Below are positions 1 to 7,256 of a stretch of 16,726 nt of DNA, piece by piece. The DNA comes from Sulfuritalea sp. (GTDB lineage: Bacteria; Pseudomonadota; Gammaproteobacteria; Burkholderiales; Rhodocyclaceae): NCBI GenBank assembly GCA_021738105.1, contig JAIPCS010000057.1:1-16726 (forward strand). The letters run 5' to 3'. Position 1 is the stretch's first letter, and each line of letters opens with the position of its first letter. The notes under the pieces are model-generated. The model was not told where the DNA came from. It worked only from the letters and a program-made list of their open reading frames with translations, and searched no databases. The translations under genes and the position numbers were made by a program.

Positions 1-627
1 ACTGACCTGTGGTGCGACGAGTGCGATGAAGCCGCCATTCGCGGCATTCAGCGTCCCTTGATTGATTACCGTACCGCCAGCGCCGACTTTTTCAAACTGG
101 TACTTCCCGGCGAGGAAGCTGGTATCTGAAATGCTCAATGAGGAGGCAGCCAGACCACCAACATCGACCTGCGCGCCGGGCGCGAACAGAATGCCGCTTG
201 GGTTGGTGATAAAGACATTGCCATTCGCTGTCATGCGGCCGAAGATGGCTGATCCATCGCCGCCCATCACACGATTTAGGATGACGGACGAGGCGCTGGG
301 CTGATTGAAATTGACGTGGGCCTGGCTACCAATATTGAAGCTGTCCCAATTGACGATTGCCGCGCTGGAGGACTGATTAACGTCCATGCGCACGCCACTA
401 CTACTGATGGCGACCTGGCCAGCGGCGACAATACCGCCGGTAGGCAGGGCCGTGGGCACTGGCTCTGTAGCAAAAGCATTGGCGCCCAAGGTGAACATGC
501 CGGCGGCAACCACGCTAGCACCTCGCTTGCCTTGCGAGCGGGCGAACTCAGCAACCGCAACCCAGGTGTGGTGCAATTCGCTCCAGACCAGGCGGTAAGC
601 TCTATTCAAAGAGGCGTGCTTGAACAT
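1..627 (-). CDS. TpsA exoprotein, N-terminal part (filamentous haemagglutinin family), cut by window edge
   Basis: This is the N-terminal 209 codons of a large secreted protein of two-partner secretion; the reading frame stays open to base 1. Residues 1-34 form an extended signal peptide region (YRLVWSE near residue 11, WVAVAEFAR near 22, GK at 33-34), followed by a hydrophobic stretch and a probable cleavage after ANAFA (residue 53). Residues 60-180 match the haemagglutination activity (TPS) domain: NWDSFNIG at 93-100, VNFNQP at 105-110, and NPSGILF at 142-148, which is the NPNGI-type motif recognised by the partner transporter. An in-frame stop four codons upstream supports this ATG. The tpsB gene lies 100 bases upstream on the same strand, so this is its likely substrate. 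The C-terminal passenger is outside the window, so its activity (adhesin, cytolysin or contact-dependent toxin) cannot be judged. Confidence 0.93.
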   Translation of the reverse strand, partial: MFKHASLNRAYRLVWSELHHTWVAVAEFARSQGKRGASVVAAGMFTLGANAFATEPVPTALPTGGIVAAGQVAISSSGVRMDVNQSSSAAIVNWDSFNIGSQAHVNFNQPSASSVILNRVMGGDGSAIFGRMTANGNVFITNPSGILFAPGAQVDVGGLAASSLSISDTSFLAGKYQFEKVGAGGTVINQGTLNAANGGFIALVAPQVS

Positions 628-711
628 GGCTATGGGCTATGTCTTTGCTCAATAATTACGCATCGGATCGATAAGACTAAATTGGGCAGCGTTGTATTGA
701 AAGTGAAAAAG

Positions 712-726
712 TCACGGTGACCGTGA
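712..726 (-). terminator. Hairpin plus T-run between tpsB and tpsA (weak terminator or attenuator)
   Basis: Just after the tpsB stop the minus strand has a 6-bp stem TCACGG/CCGTGA with a 3-base loop, followed by CTTTTT. The stem is short, so partial termination between tpsB and tpsA is more likely than complete stop. This is seen directly; the function is inferred. Confidence 0.4.
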
Positions 727-727
727 A

Positions 728-2473
728 TCAAAACAGCTTGCTGAACTGGAAGAAAACGAGCGGATAGCGCAGCAGGTGATCTGCCGTGGCCCGATTCGTA
801 TCACGGAATGCCATGGTAGCGCGCAAATACCAATTGTTGGGAACTTCCCAATTGATTCCAACGCCAGGGCCGGCGATGCGACGCGTGAGAGGAGTTGGCG
901 TGGCGCTCGTCAAGTCGGCGGTAGTAGGACGATTGATCAGAATGGCGCGGCCGAAATCATAGAAACCGACCAGCACTATGGTTCCCGGCAAGCTGTCTTC
1001 CAGCGGCAGACGATAACGCGCTTCGAGGCTGGCGAAGTAACCCTGATCTCCGGCACCTTCACCTTGCGGATAGGCACGCACGGCATTGGGACCGCCGAGA
1101 CTGAACTTTTCGCTGGCGTCGAGGTTCTTATTGGTGAACTGCGCACTGTAGGCGCCGAAGAACGCCAGCCGATCTGTGACCGCCTGCAAGCGAGACATGG
1201 AGATGTTGGTCTTGCCGTACAAACCCTTGGTCTTGTGCCCAGCCTGGTCGGTGGCCTCCAGGGCGGCATTGCCGAATTTCAGCTCTCCCAAGGTATAGGA
1301 GATGTTGAAGATGTTGATTCCTCCCCCGAAAAGAGTGTCGCGAAAGTCCCCGGACAAAGCCAGCAAATTGACATCGGTTTTCTTGAACGTCTCATCGCCA
1401 GTTGCCAGCTTAATATCGTAGAAGTTGCGCTTGTCACTCTGCCCGATCAGCAAAAGATTGGTGTTGCGCGAACGGATGAACGGATGAATGGCCACCAACG
1501 ACTTTACTTGCGCCGCGCCATTGACTTTAAGAGCGGCGAAAAGCGAAGTGCCAAGGCGGAACTTGAGATCCATGTAGGCGCCACCAATCTTGGTGCCCCA
1601 TGGACCCACCGGAAAAAGAGCGGAGACGCGTGCAAAACGCAAATTACCGTCGATGGCGTTGGTGGCGCGCACATTGATGAGCTCGCCTAAGCCCAACAGG
1701 CTATTGCCGTCGACACCGGCGGTGACTCGATGCTGACCGGTGTAGATCGATCCGTTGGCGTCAAAGTCGATATTGGCATCGAATCTCTTTCCGCGACTGA
1801 CCTTGATGGTGAGATCGGCAGTCCCGGGCTTTTTTCCGGGTGCGAAACTGCTACGGGCGACAATGCCGCGCAAATCGTGAAACTGGAACAGCGCACGTTC
1901 GACATCCGCAGTTCGAATCAACCCGCCTTCTTGCAATGTTGAAAGATAAGAATCCAGAAGCCGACGACTTATCGTGACATCGGGATCGACTTCGAGCACG
2001 ATCTTGCCCAGACGACCTTCGAGAACTTGCAACTCGACAATGCCATCTGCAATCTTCTGCTCCGGAATGATTACATCGGCAAGAAAGAAACCCTGCCCAG
2101 CCAGATAGCGCTTGATCGCGGCCGCGGCATCGAGCAAATCCTGGAAGCGCTTTCCTTTTCCAACGAAAGGAGCCACAACGTCCGTCATTTCGTCGGCGGC
2201 GACCACCGTCAGACCCGTGACACGAAATTTCACAATGTCGAGCTTCATGCCCTCAACGTCGGCTACCGCCCTCAGCGATAGGGCGTCATCGATCTTCAGA
2301 CCGGTATCGGGACGAGGAACAATTGGCGGAACCGTCTTGAGCAGTTCGCCCGCAGTTGGCGGCGGTGGTGTCTGGCCGAAAGCAGCCGCACTGGCCACAA
2401 CCAACGCCAAACCGACCAGCCAGAATTTTAGTGGACAGCCGCCTGATGCCAGCGACTGGCTTCCAATCTTCAC
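728..2473 (-). CDS. TpsB outer membrane transporter, FhaC/ShlB/HecB family
   Basis: This is an outer membrane beta-barrel of the Omp85/TpsB superfamily that would secrete the adjacent TpsA protein. With the GTG start used here it has 581 residues, close to FhaC and ShlB. The signal peptide is at about 13-33 (hydrophobic LVGLALVVASAAAFGQ), then a proline-rich linker, POTRA-type domains from about 75 to 230 (KFRVTGLTVV, GFFLADVIIPEQ, VLEGRLGKI) and a barrel ending in the terminal phenylalanine FSKLF. The L6-loop motif is VRAYPQGEG near residue 465, the usual variant of VRGY. An ATG 28 codons upstream (2557) gives a longer frame, but it puts a charged extension before the signal peptide. The GTG at 2473 has a near-perfect AAGGAGG nine bases upstream. 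The gene precedes tpsA on the same strand, in the usual B-then-A order. Confidence 0.93.
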   Translation of the reverse strand: MKIGSQSLASGGCPLKFWLVGLALVVASAAAFGQTPPPPTAGELLKTVPPIVPRPDTGLKIDDALSLRAVADVEGMKLDIVKFRVTGLTVVAADEMTDVVAPFVGKGKRFQDLLDAAAAIKRYLAGQGFFLADVIIPEQKIADGIVELQVLEGRLGKIVLEVDPDVTISRRLLDSYLSTLQEGGLIRTADVERALFQFHDLRGIVARSSFAPGKKPGTADLTIKVSRGKRFDANIDFDANGSIYTGQHRVTAGVDGNSLLGLGELINVRATNAIDGNLRFARVSALFPVGPWGTKIGGAYMDLKFRLGTSLFAALKVNGAAQVKSLVAIHPFIRSRNTNLLLIGQSDKRNFYDIKLATGDETFKKTDVNLLALSGDFRDTLFGGGINIFNISYTLGELKFGNAALEATDQAGHKTKGLYGKTNISMSRLQAVTDRLAFFGAYSAQFTNKNLDASEKFSLGGPNAVRAYPQGEGAGDQGYFASLEARYRLPLEDSLPGTIVLVGFYDFGRAILINRPTTADLTSATPTPLTRRIAGPGVGINWEVPNNWYLRATMAFRDTNRATADHLLRYPLVFFQFSKLF

Positions 2474-2482
2474 AAAGCTCCC

Positions 2483-2489
2483 CCTCCTT
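2483..2489 (-). promoter_or_regulatory. Strong ribosome binding site that decides the tpsB start
   Basis: AAGGAGG on the minus strand lies nine bases before the GTG at 2473. No comparable site precedes the ATG at 2557, so the GTG is preferred. Confidence 0.6.
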
Positions 2490-2723
2490 GGCCAAGCCGG
2501 CGAGTCCCGATTAATTCGGGCGGGGCCACCTTGGAGGATTGATATTACCATTCTCACTGTCGAAAAAAGTTGCTAACCCGATGCCCTGCAAGAGAATTTG
2601 AGGAATTCCGTGACTAACAATTTTCGGGTTCGCCGCCGACAAAACAACAAACCACGACAAGACCTACCTCATGCTCTATTCAATTTTTGCGACTGGATTT
2701 CCGGACTTACGTTGGCGTCCCGA

Positions 2724-3578
2724 TCAGTATCCCCGTGTCGGCAATCGAGGTGGCGGCCGGTAGCCCTGGTCCAAAGCCTTCTGTTCGAAGCGAGCCGCGT
2801 CTGCGACGAATCCACCGTGATTGTAGATCTTGGAAAGCTCCCAACTGGCCAGACCGTTACCCAACTCAGCAGAGAATCGCAGCCACTGCTCCACTCGTCG
2901 AGTGCTGGCAGCCACTCCCGAGGAGGAATTTTTATAAGCCTGCGCAATTCTGTAGGCCGCTTCCTTATCACCCCGTACTGCATTTCGCAGATTTTCACGA
3001 TAGCGTTCATCGCCTACCGCATCTTCGAAAAAGTCGCCGGATAGCCCGGCCGAATGTTGAATCTCGATTGCCCTGCGCGCACTTGCCTCCACAATCTTGA
3101 TCCTGCTTGCGTACTGACTGGCCGGCAGATCATTCTCGAATGCCCGACACAGCTCTATCAATTTGGCGGGGCGTATCGTCGCCTGGATTTCTTTCCAACG
3201 AGCCTCCATGCGATCGGCGGAATTGTCGGACGATAAAATCAGCGGTGGTTCATGCGATGGTAAGGATTTCTTCCGACCTGTAAGTGTCGTCTGGGGCTTG
3301 CCATCAGATTCCGTCTTGATCTTTCTAGCGGCCTGGGATTTGGAGTGAATTTTCTTTGCGGTTCGTTCTGATTGAACCGGGTGCCTGGCGAGCTTCTTCG
3401 ACTTGACCGTTCCTTCTCTTTTTACGGTGACAGTGTCGAGTTCAACCGGTTTTGATGATTTTTTCGACTGAACTTCGCCAACCCAGATTCGCGTCTGTGC
3501 CAGCCCTACGCCCGGCACTGCGGCAATCGCCAGAGCCAGCCAGCACAACTGAAGTTGAAGTTGGACTGCCGTGCTCAT
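2724..3578 (-). CDS. Exported caspase-less paralogue with Sel1-like tail
   Basis: A 284-residue exported protein of unknown function. A signal peptide covers about 1-28 (LCWLALAIAAVPGVGLAQ). Residues 30-115 are a low-complexity linker rich in Lys, Arg, Ser and Thr. From about 125 to the end it is a close paralogue of the tail of the caspase gene just upstream. The last 98 residues (187-284) align without gaps, with about 65 identities by hand count, and both proteins end GYRPPPRL-x-TRGY. The tail contains Sel1/TPR-like helices (EQWLRFSAELGNG, ASWELSKIYN), normally protein-binding repeats. No caspase His or Cys motif is present. It starts 75 bases after the caspase stop and is probably co-transcribed. 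It may be an adaptor or decoy that shares a binding partner with the caspase; this is inference only. The ribosome binding site is weak. Confidence 0.85.
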   Translation of the reverse strand: MSTAVQLQLQLCWLALAIAAVPGVGLAQTRIWVGEVQSKKSSKPVELDTVTVKREGTVKSKKLARHPVQSERTAKKIHSKSQAARKIKTESDGKPQTTLTGRKKSLPSHEPPLILSSDNSADRMEARWKEIQATIRPAKLIELCRAFENDLPASQYASRIKIVEASARRAIEIQHSAGLSGDFFEDAVGDERYRENLRNAVRGDKEAAYRIAQAYKNSSSGVAASTRRVEQWLRFSAELGNGLASWELSKIYNHGGFVADAARFEQKALDQGYRPPPRLPTRGY

Positions 3579-3653
3579 TACGCGCAGTCTCGAAAAACTC
3601 GGCTCTGGCGATACGGCGTCTGGCGATGCCGGAACACGTTCGGGTTAATGCAA

Positions 3654-5123
3654 TCAATAGCCGCGTGTGGCCAAGCGGGGCGGCGGTCTGTAGCCAAGGT
3701 CAAGGGCCTTGTTCTCGAATCTGGCTGCATCGCCAACCTGACCAGCCTGATTGTAAATCTCTGAAAGCTCCCAACTGGCGATACCATTGCCCAGCTCCGC
3801 TGCAAAACGAAGCCATTGCTCTGCCCGGCGCGGGTTCGCGGTGACACCCGAAGTTCCTTCCCGAAAGGCAATGGCCAAGCGGTGCGCTGAATCCTTGTCA
3901 CCACGCAAAGCCTTGGCCAAGTCATCTTGGAAGTCTTTGTCGCCTACGGCGTCGGAAAACAAATCACTGGAAATACCCGCTGGACGCTGACTATCCAACG
4001 CTTGACGGGCGCCCGAGATCGTTGCTTTTACCTGTTGACTGAACTCGCTACCAGGGAACTCCTTCTCGAATTTTTCACACAAACGCAGGAGTCGTGACGG
4101 CCGTCGAGTGTTCAGGATGGCCTCCCAGCGCTTCTCCAGCGTAGCTGCATCGATGAGAGTGCCATTGGCAGTCAGAAACTGCTGTTGCTTGCGTTCGCTT
4201 CGTCTCAACTCGAGAATCCGATTTCGGATCAGGAAGCGGCCGCGTAGGTTTATGGTGCTTTCGGGAAACTGCGGCGGGATCTTGATGCCTGCCTTGTCGA
4301 ATTCGGACTGAACACGCGACTGGCACTCGACGGCGGCAATCCGGAACAGATCGTCGATCGGTGTGACTCCGTTGGCCTCTCGCAAAATATCGACCAACGC
4401 CCCGGCAAAAAAAGTATTGCGCTCCGGACTGATCGGCGCGAGAGCCGGGCGACCTGCGCGAGTTGCGAAAAATACCAGCATGCCTTCAGGAGCCTTGATC
4501 TGGTTGAAGTCGTCGACTCCTCTACGCATTTTCGGATCGGTGCGGCAAGCATCGATCAGCGCAATACTGATGCCGGGATAGTGCTGTGGAAAGGCCGCCA
4601 GAACGTCCTCCTGCAATGCCAGCGCCTGGCTCAACGCATTTTCTGAAGACGGGTCAACACGCGCGGGAACCAGATAGTTGTTGCCCGCCGACTGAAAACC
4701 GTGACCGCAAAAATAGAACACGACAGCAACACCACCCGGCAATCCGGTTTCGCCCACTTTACGCATCTGTGCGCTGAACTCTGCCAATGCCTTGGTCATT
4801 GCCGTAGCATCGAGATCAAGATGGTCGGTGACTTTGAACTCGTAGTATTCAAGAACTTCTTTGATGTCTCTGACGTTCTTGTGGGCCGGGGCAATATCCT
4901 TACGGTTGGGATAGTCGCGATTACCGATTAACAGGGCATATTTGGCACGCGGGACATATACATCCTGAATCGGATCACCGATGCTTTGTGCGAACAATTC
5001 TGGAGGAAAGCCCAAGGCTGCCAAGGCCAAACCAGCGCTGCTTCCCAACACAATTTGCCTACGCGTCGTGCTGCACGATCGCGCCAGCCCTGGCGCTAAC
5101 TTTTCAGAACGTCTGCCGCTCAC
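3654..5123 (-). CDS. Caspase-family (C14) protease with Tat-like signal and Sel1-like tail
   Basis: A 489-residue caspase/orthocaspase-like protein. The N-terminus has a twin-arginine-like signal (TTRRQIVLG at 19-27, then a hydrophobic stretch to about 46 ending LFAQ), suggesting folded export. The p20-like caspase domain spans about 60-300: KYALLIGNRDY near 61, catalytic His141 in FCGHGF, and catalytic Cys193 in IALIDACRTDP. Both dyad residues are present, so activity is plausible; bacterial members usually cleave after Arg or Lys. Residues 331-489 hold a W..I..TRRP motif and Sel1/TPR-like helices, and are duplicated in the next gene. The GTG start overlaps the stop of the preceding caspase-FGE gene (GTGA), which implies translational coupling. 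Its substrate is unknown; the neighbouring secretion pair and cyclase suggest an envelope role. Confidence 0.9.
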   Translation of the reverse strand: MSGRRSEKLAPGLARSCSTTRRQIVLGSSAGLALAALGFPPELFAQSIGDPIQDVYVPRAKYALLIGNRDYPNRKDIAPAHKNVRDIKEVLEYYEFKVTDHLDLDATAMTKALAEFSAQMRKVGETGLPGGVAVVFYFCGHGFQSAGNNYLVPARVDPSSENALSQALALQEDVLAAFPQHYPGISIALIDACRTDPKMRRGVDDFNQIKAPEGMLVFFATRAGRPALAPISPERNTFFAGALVDILREANGVTPIDDLFRIAAVECQSRVQSEFDKAGIKIPPQFPESTINLRGRFLIRNRILELRRSERKQQQFLTANGTLIDAATLEKRWEAILNTRRPSRLLRLCEKFEKEFPGSEFSQQVKATISGARQALDSQRPAGISSDLFSDAVGDKDFQDDLAKALRGDKDSAHRLAIAFREGTSGVTANPRRAEQWLRFAAELGNGIASWELSEIYNQAGQVGDAARFENKALDLGYRPPPRLATRGY

Positions 5124-7129
5124 GGCAACGAACGCGCCACTCGAAATCCGAGATTGTCGTGACGCTCGTTCTTTGATTCACGATCCCGATAGGCGCTGCG
5201 TACGGTAGTGGGGCCGCTGTTCCAGGCACCTCCGCGGAACGCTCGTTCTGTACAACTTCCCGACAAACGGGGTTGTGCCGACTCCGGCGCACCGGCATAG
5301 CCTTCGTTCCAGCAGTCTTCGACCCATTCCCACGCGTTGCCCATCATGTCATGTACGCCAAAGGCATTCGCAGGAAACCTTCCGACCGGAGCCATTTTCT
5401 CGATACCGTCCGAACAGGGAAACAGAGGCATGCCCGGCAAGAGGCGTTTTGCGGACGAGTCTGCAACACTGGCATAGCGGCACACCGCACCTTGATCAGA
5501 TTCGGCCCAGTGACGCCGTCCTGTACTTCCGGCACGAGCCACATATTCCCACTCGGCTTCGTTCAACAGTCGATACGATCTTGAGGTTTTCTTGCTCAGC
5601 CAGGCTACGTATGCCTCGGCATCTTCCCAACTGACACACACCACAGGTTCATTGTCCTTCTGCTCGAATCCGGGATCCTGCCAGGTCGCTTTCGTATTTT
5701 TGTGGAATCGACCACCAATGAGCGAATGGCAACCTTGGGGATGCTCTCGACTCGTCTCCCCGACAAAGGTCGCATACTGAGCACGGGTGACTTCAAACTT
5801 CCCCACGGCAAAAGGCCCTGCAACTCGCACTTGGTGTGGCGGCAACTCATCCGGTTCGCGCATCCGCTCTTTCGGACCGCTGCCCATGACGAACTCTCCC
5901 CCAGGCACCGTAACAAGTTCGGGGCATTCCTGACAATCGCGGATAATGGTACCCGGAGATGGTACTGCCGCACCGGCTGCCCCCGCAGCCGGCACCGACG
6001 GTGAACCAGTTTGCCCGGGAGACGCCATTGCAAGCTGTCCCGTTTGCTGGGTCGCTGCCGAGGCCGACGACCGCGCAGGTAGCACGCCGCCAAACTTTTG
6101 AGCCATCCAGCGGGCATAAGCCGCACGCCTCGCACCGGAATACTTTTCGAGATAGCCGATATAGTCGGCCGGGTCGCGACTGTTCTTGATTCTCTCCCAA
6201 TGCGCCGCCTCGTCGACCGGATTGTATGGCGCTGCGACCACGACCGTTTCTTCCGCACTGACCGGCAAGGGTTTGACAGGACGCTGCATTGCAGCGAGAT
6301 CCTCAGCCGCGTCGAAATAGAAATTGCCGATCACCGAACTCGATGTCCAGGGCACTTGCGCCCCACCGGTTTCGCGCACGACTCCGGTGCGAACACGGCC
6401 AAACACCTTGTCGATGTCGGTATCTCCTGCCTCCAGCGCGCTCAGCAAATTCTTGGTGTACAAACCGTTGCGTCCCTTGCCATCGGCAGCCGTCGAACCT
6501 GGCGAAGTCGCGTAAGCGATAAAAGTACCTTTCTCAGCGCGACCGACATTCATTACACCCAGACCCTTGCTGCTGGTTCGCCCGGACGCCTGGTAAGGAT
6601 TGTTTCGGCAGGCATCGAGAATGACCACATTCACCCGGTTGCCGGCCTCCGCCATCCGCGACAGCACATATTCAGCGCTGACCGACTTGTAGGTGATATC
6701 GGCTTCGCTGTCGAACCCGATGTCCACCGGTATGAGAAAGTTCTGATCCTTTAGCTGAATGCCGTGGCCGGCAAAAAAGAAGAGACCGATCCCACCCTTT
6801 TTCAAGTGCTTGGCGAAAACGTCGACCGCTTCCTTCAAACCCCGCTCACCTACATTTTCGCGGACCAGAACGACAAAACCCCGCTTTTCCAGCGCGTTTG
6901 CCAGATCGCTGGCGTCATTTGCAGGGTTTTCCAACGGCGCTGACTTGTAGTCCGAATTGCCAATGATCAGCGCAACCCGCGTTTCATTTACGGGTCGATT
7001 GGCTGTCTGCCCGACTGCGGCTCCAGTACAAACTAACGCTGCCAGCAAGGCAGTGCCCGCATGCATCCAGAGGCTACTGGCAGCACGACCTTGCCTCCAA
7101 CACCAGCGGGGAAAAATACTTTTAAGCAT
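5120..7129 (-). CDS. Exported caspase-family protease fused to FGE-sulfatase-like (SUMF1) domain
   Basis: A 669-residue, two-domain periplasmic or surface protein. A signal peptide covers about 15-41 (HAGTALLAALVCTGAAVGQ). A caspase domain follows at about 48-272: RVALIIGNSDY, catalytic His122 in FAGHGI, and Cys174 in VILDACRNNPYQ, so the dyad is intact. A linker has the motif HWERIKNSRDPADYIGYLEKY, then an Ala/Pro/Gly-rich stretch. An FGE-sulfatase domain occupies about 400-668: VPGGEFVMGSG, FEVTRAQYATF, RLLNEAEWEYVARAG, GNAWEWVEDCW and NLGFRV. The two catalytic cysteines of true formylglycine-generating enzymes are replaced (GGAWNSGPTTV), so the domain is probably a binding module. An ATG at 7249 would extend the protein by 40 residues. 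I prefer 7129 because it gives a proper signal peptide, has GAGAG upstream, and lies after a good promoter. Confidence 0.92.
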   Translation of the reverse strand: MLKSIFPRWCWRQGRAASSLWMHAGTALLAALVCTGAAVGQTANRPVNETRVALIIGNSDYKSAPLENPANDASDLANALEKRGFVVLVRENVGERGLKEAVDVFAKHLKKGGIGLFFFAGHGIQLKDQNFLIPVDIGFDSEADITYKSVSAEYVLSRMAEAGNRVNVVILDACRNNPYQASGRTSSKGLGVMNVGRAEKGTFIAYATSPGSTAADGKGRNGLYTKNLLSALEAGDTDIDKVFGRVRTGVVRETGGAQVPWTSSSVIGNFYFDAAEDLAAMQRPVKPLPVSAEETVVVAAPYNPVDEAAHWERIKNSRDPADYIGYLEKYSGARRAAYARWMAQKFGGVLPARSSASAATQQTGQLAMASPGQTGSPSVPAAGAAGAAVPSPGTIIRDCQECPELVTVPGGEFVMGSGPKERMREPDELPPHQVRVAGPFAVGKFEVTRAQYATFVGETSREHPQGCHSLIGGRFHKNTKATWQDPGFEQKDNEPVVCVSWEDAEAYVAWLSKKTSRSYRLLNEAEWEYVARAGSTGRRHWAESDQGAVCRYASVADSSAKRLLPGMPLFPCSDGIEKMAPVGRFPANAFGVHDMMGNAWEWVEDCWNEGYAGAPESAQPRLSGSCTERAFRGGAWNSGPTTVRSAYRDRESKNERHDNLGFRVARSLP

Positions 7130-7175
7130 GGGACTCTCGTTGGTTGATTGACCTGATTCTTGGATCGATGGTTCA

Positions 7176-7203
7176 ATTATCTCAAAATTACCATACATAT
7201 CAA
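7176..7203 (-). promoter_or_regulatory. Predicted sigma70-type promoter for the caspase genes
   Basis: On the minus strand TTGATA (7203-7198) and GATAAT (7181-7176) are separated by 16 bases; each differs from consensus at one position. The transcript would start near 7168, about 40 bases before the preferred ATG at 7129. The promoter lies between the cyclase stop and the caspase-FGE start. Confidence 0.5.
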
Positions 7204-7256
7204 CATGATGGGCGGAAGCATCGCCGGAAACCTCCACACAGGAGTCCATCCTAGGC

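Noticed and set aside
776..1690. Plus-strand reading frame of 304 codons
   Set aside because: It is antisense to tpsB, whose signal peptide, POTRA and barrel motifs are clear; the plus-strand product has no recognisable features.
2507..2521. Short inverted repeat CCCGA/TCGGG in the tpsB leader
   Set aside because: The stem is only five base pairs with no T-run, and lies before the ribosome binding site; too weak to call a regulatory element.
7130..7249. 40-codon N-terminal extension of the caspase-FGE protein
   Set aside because: It would put a charged segment before the signal peptide and overlaps a good promoter; the ATG at 7129 fits better.
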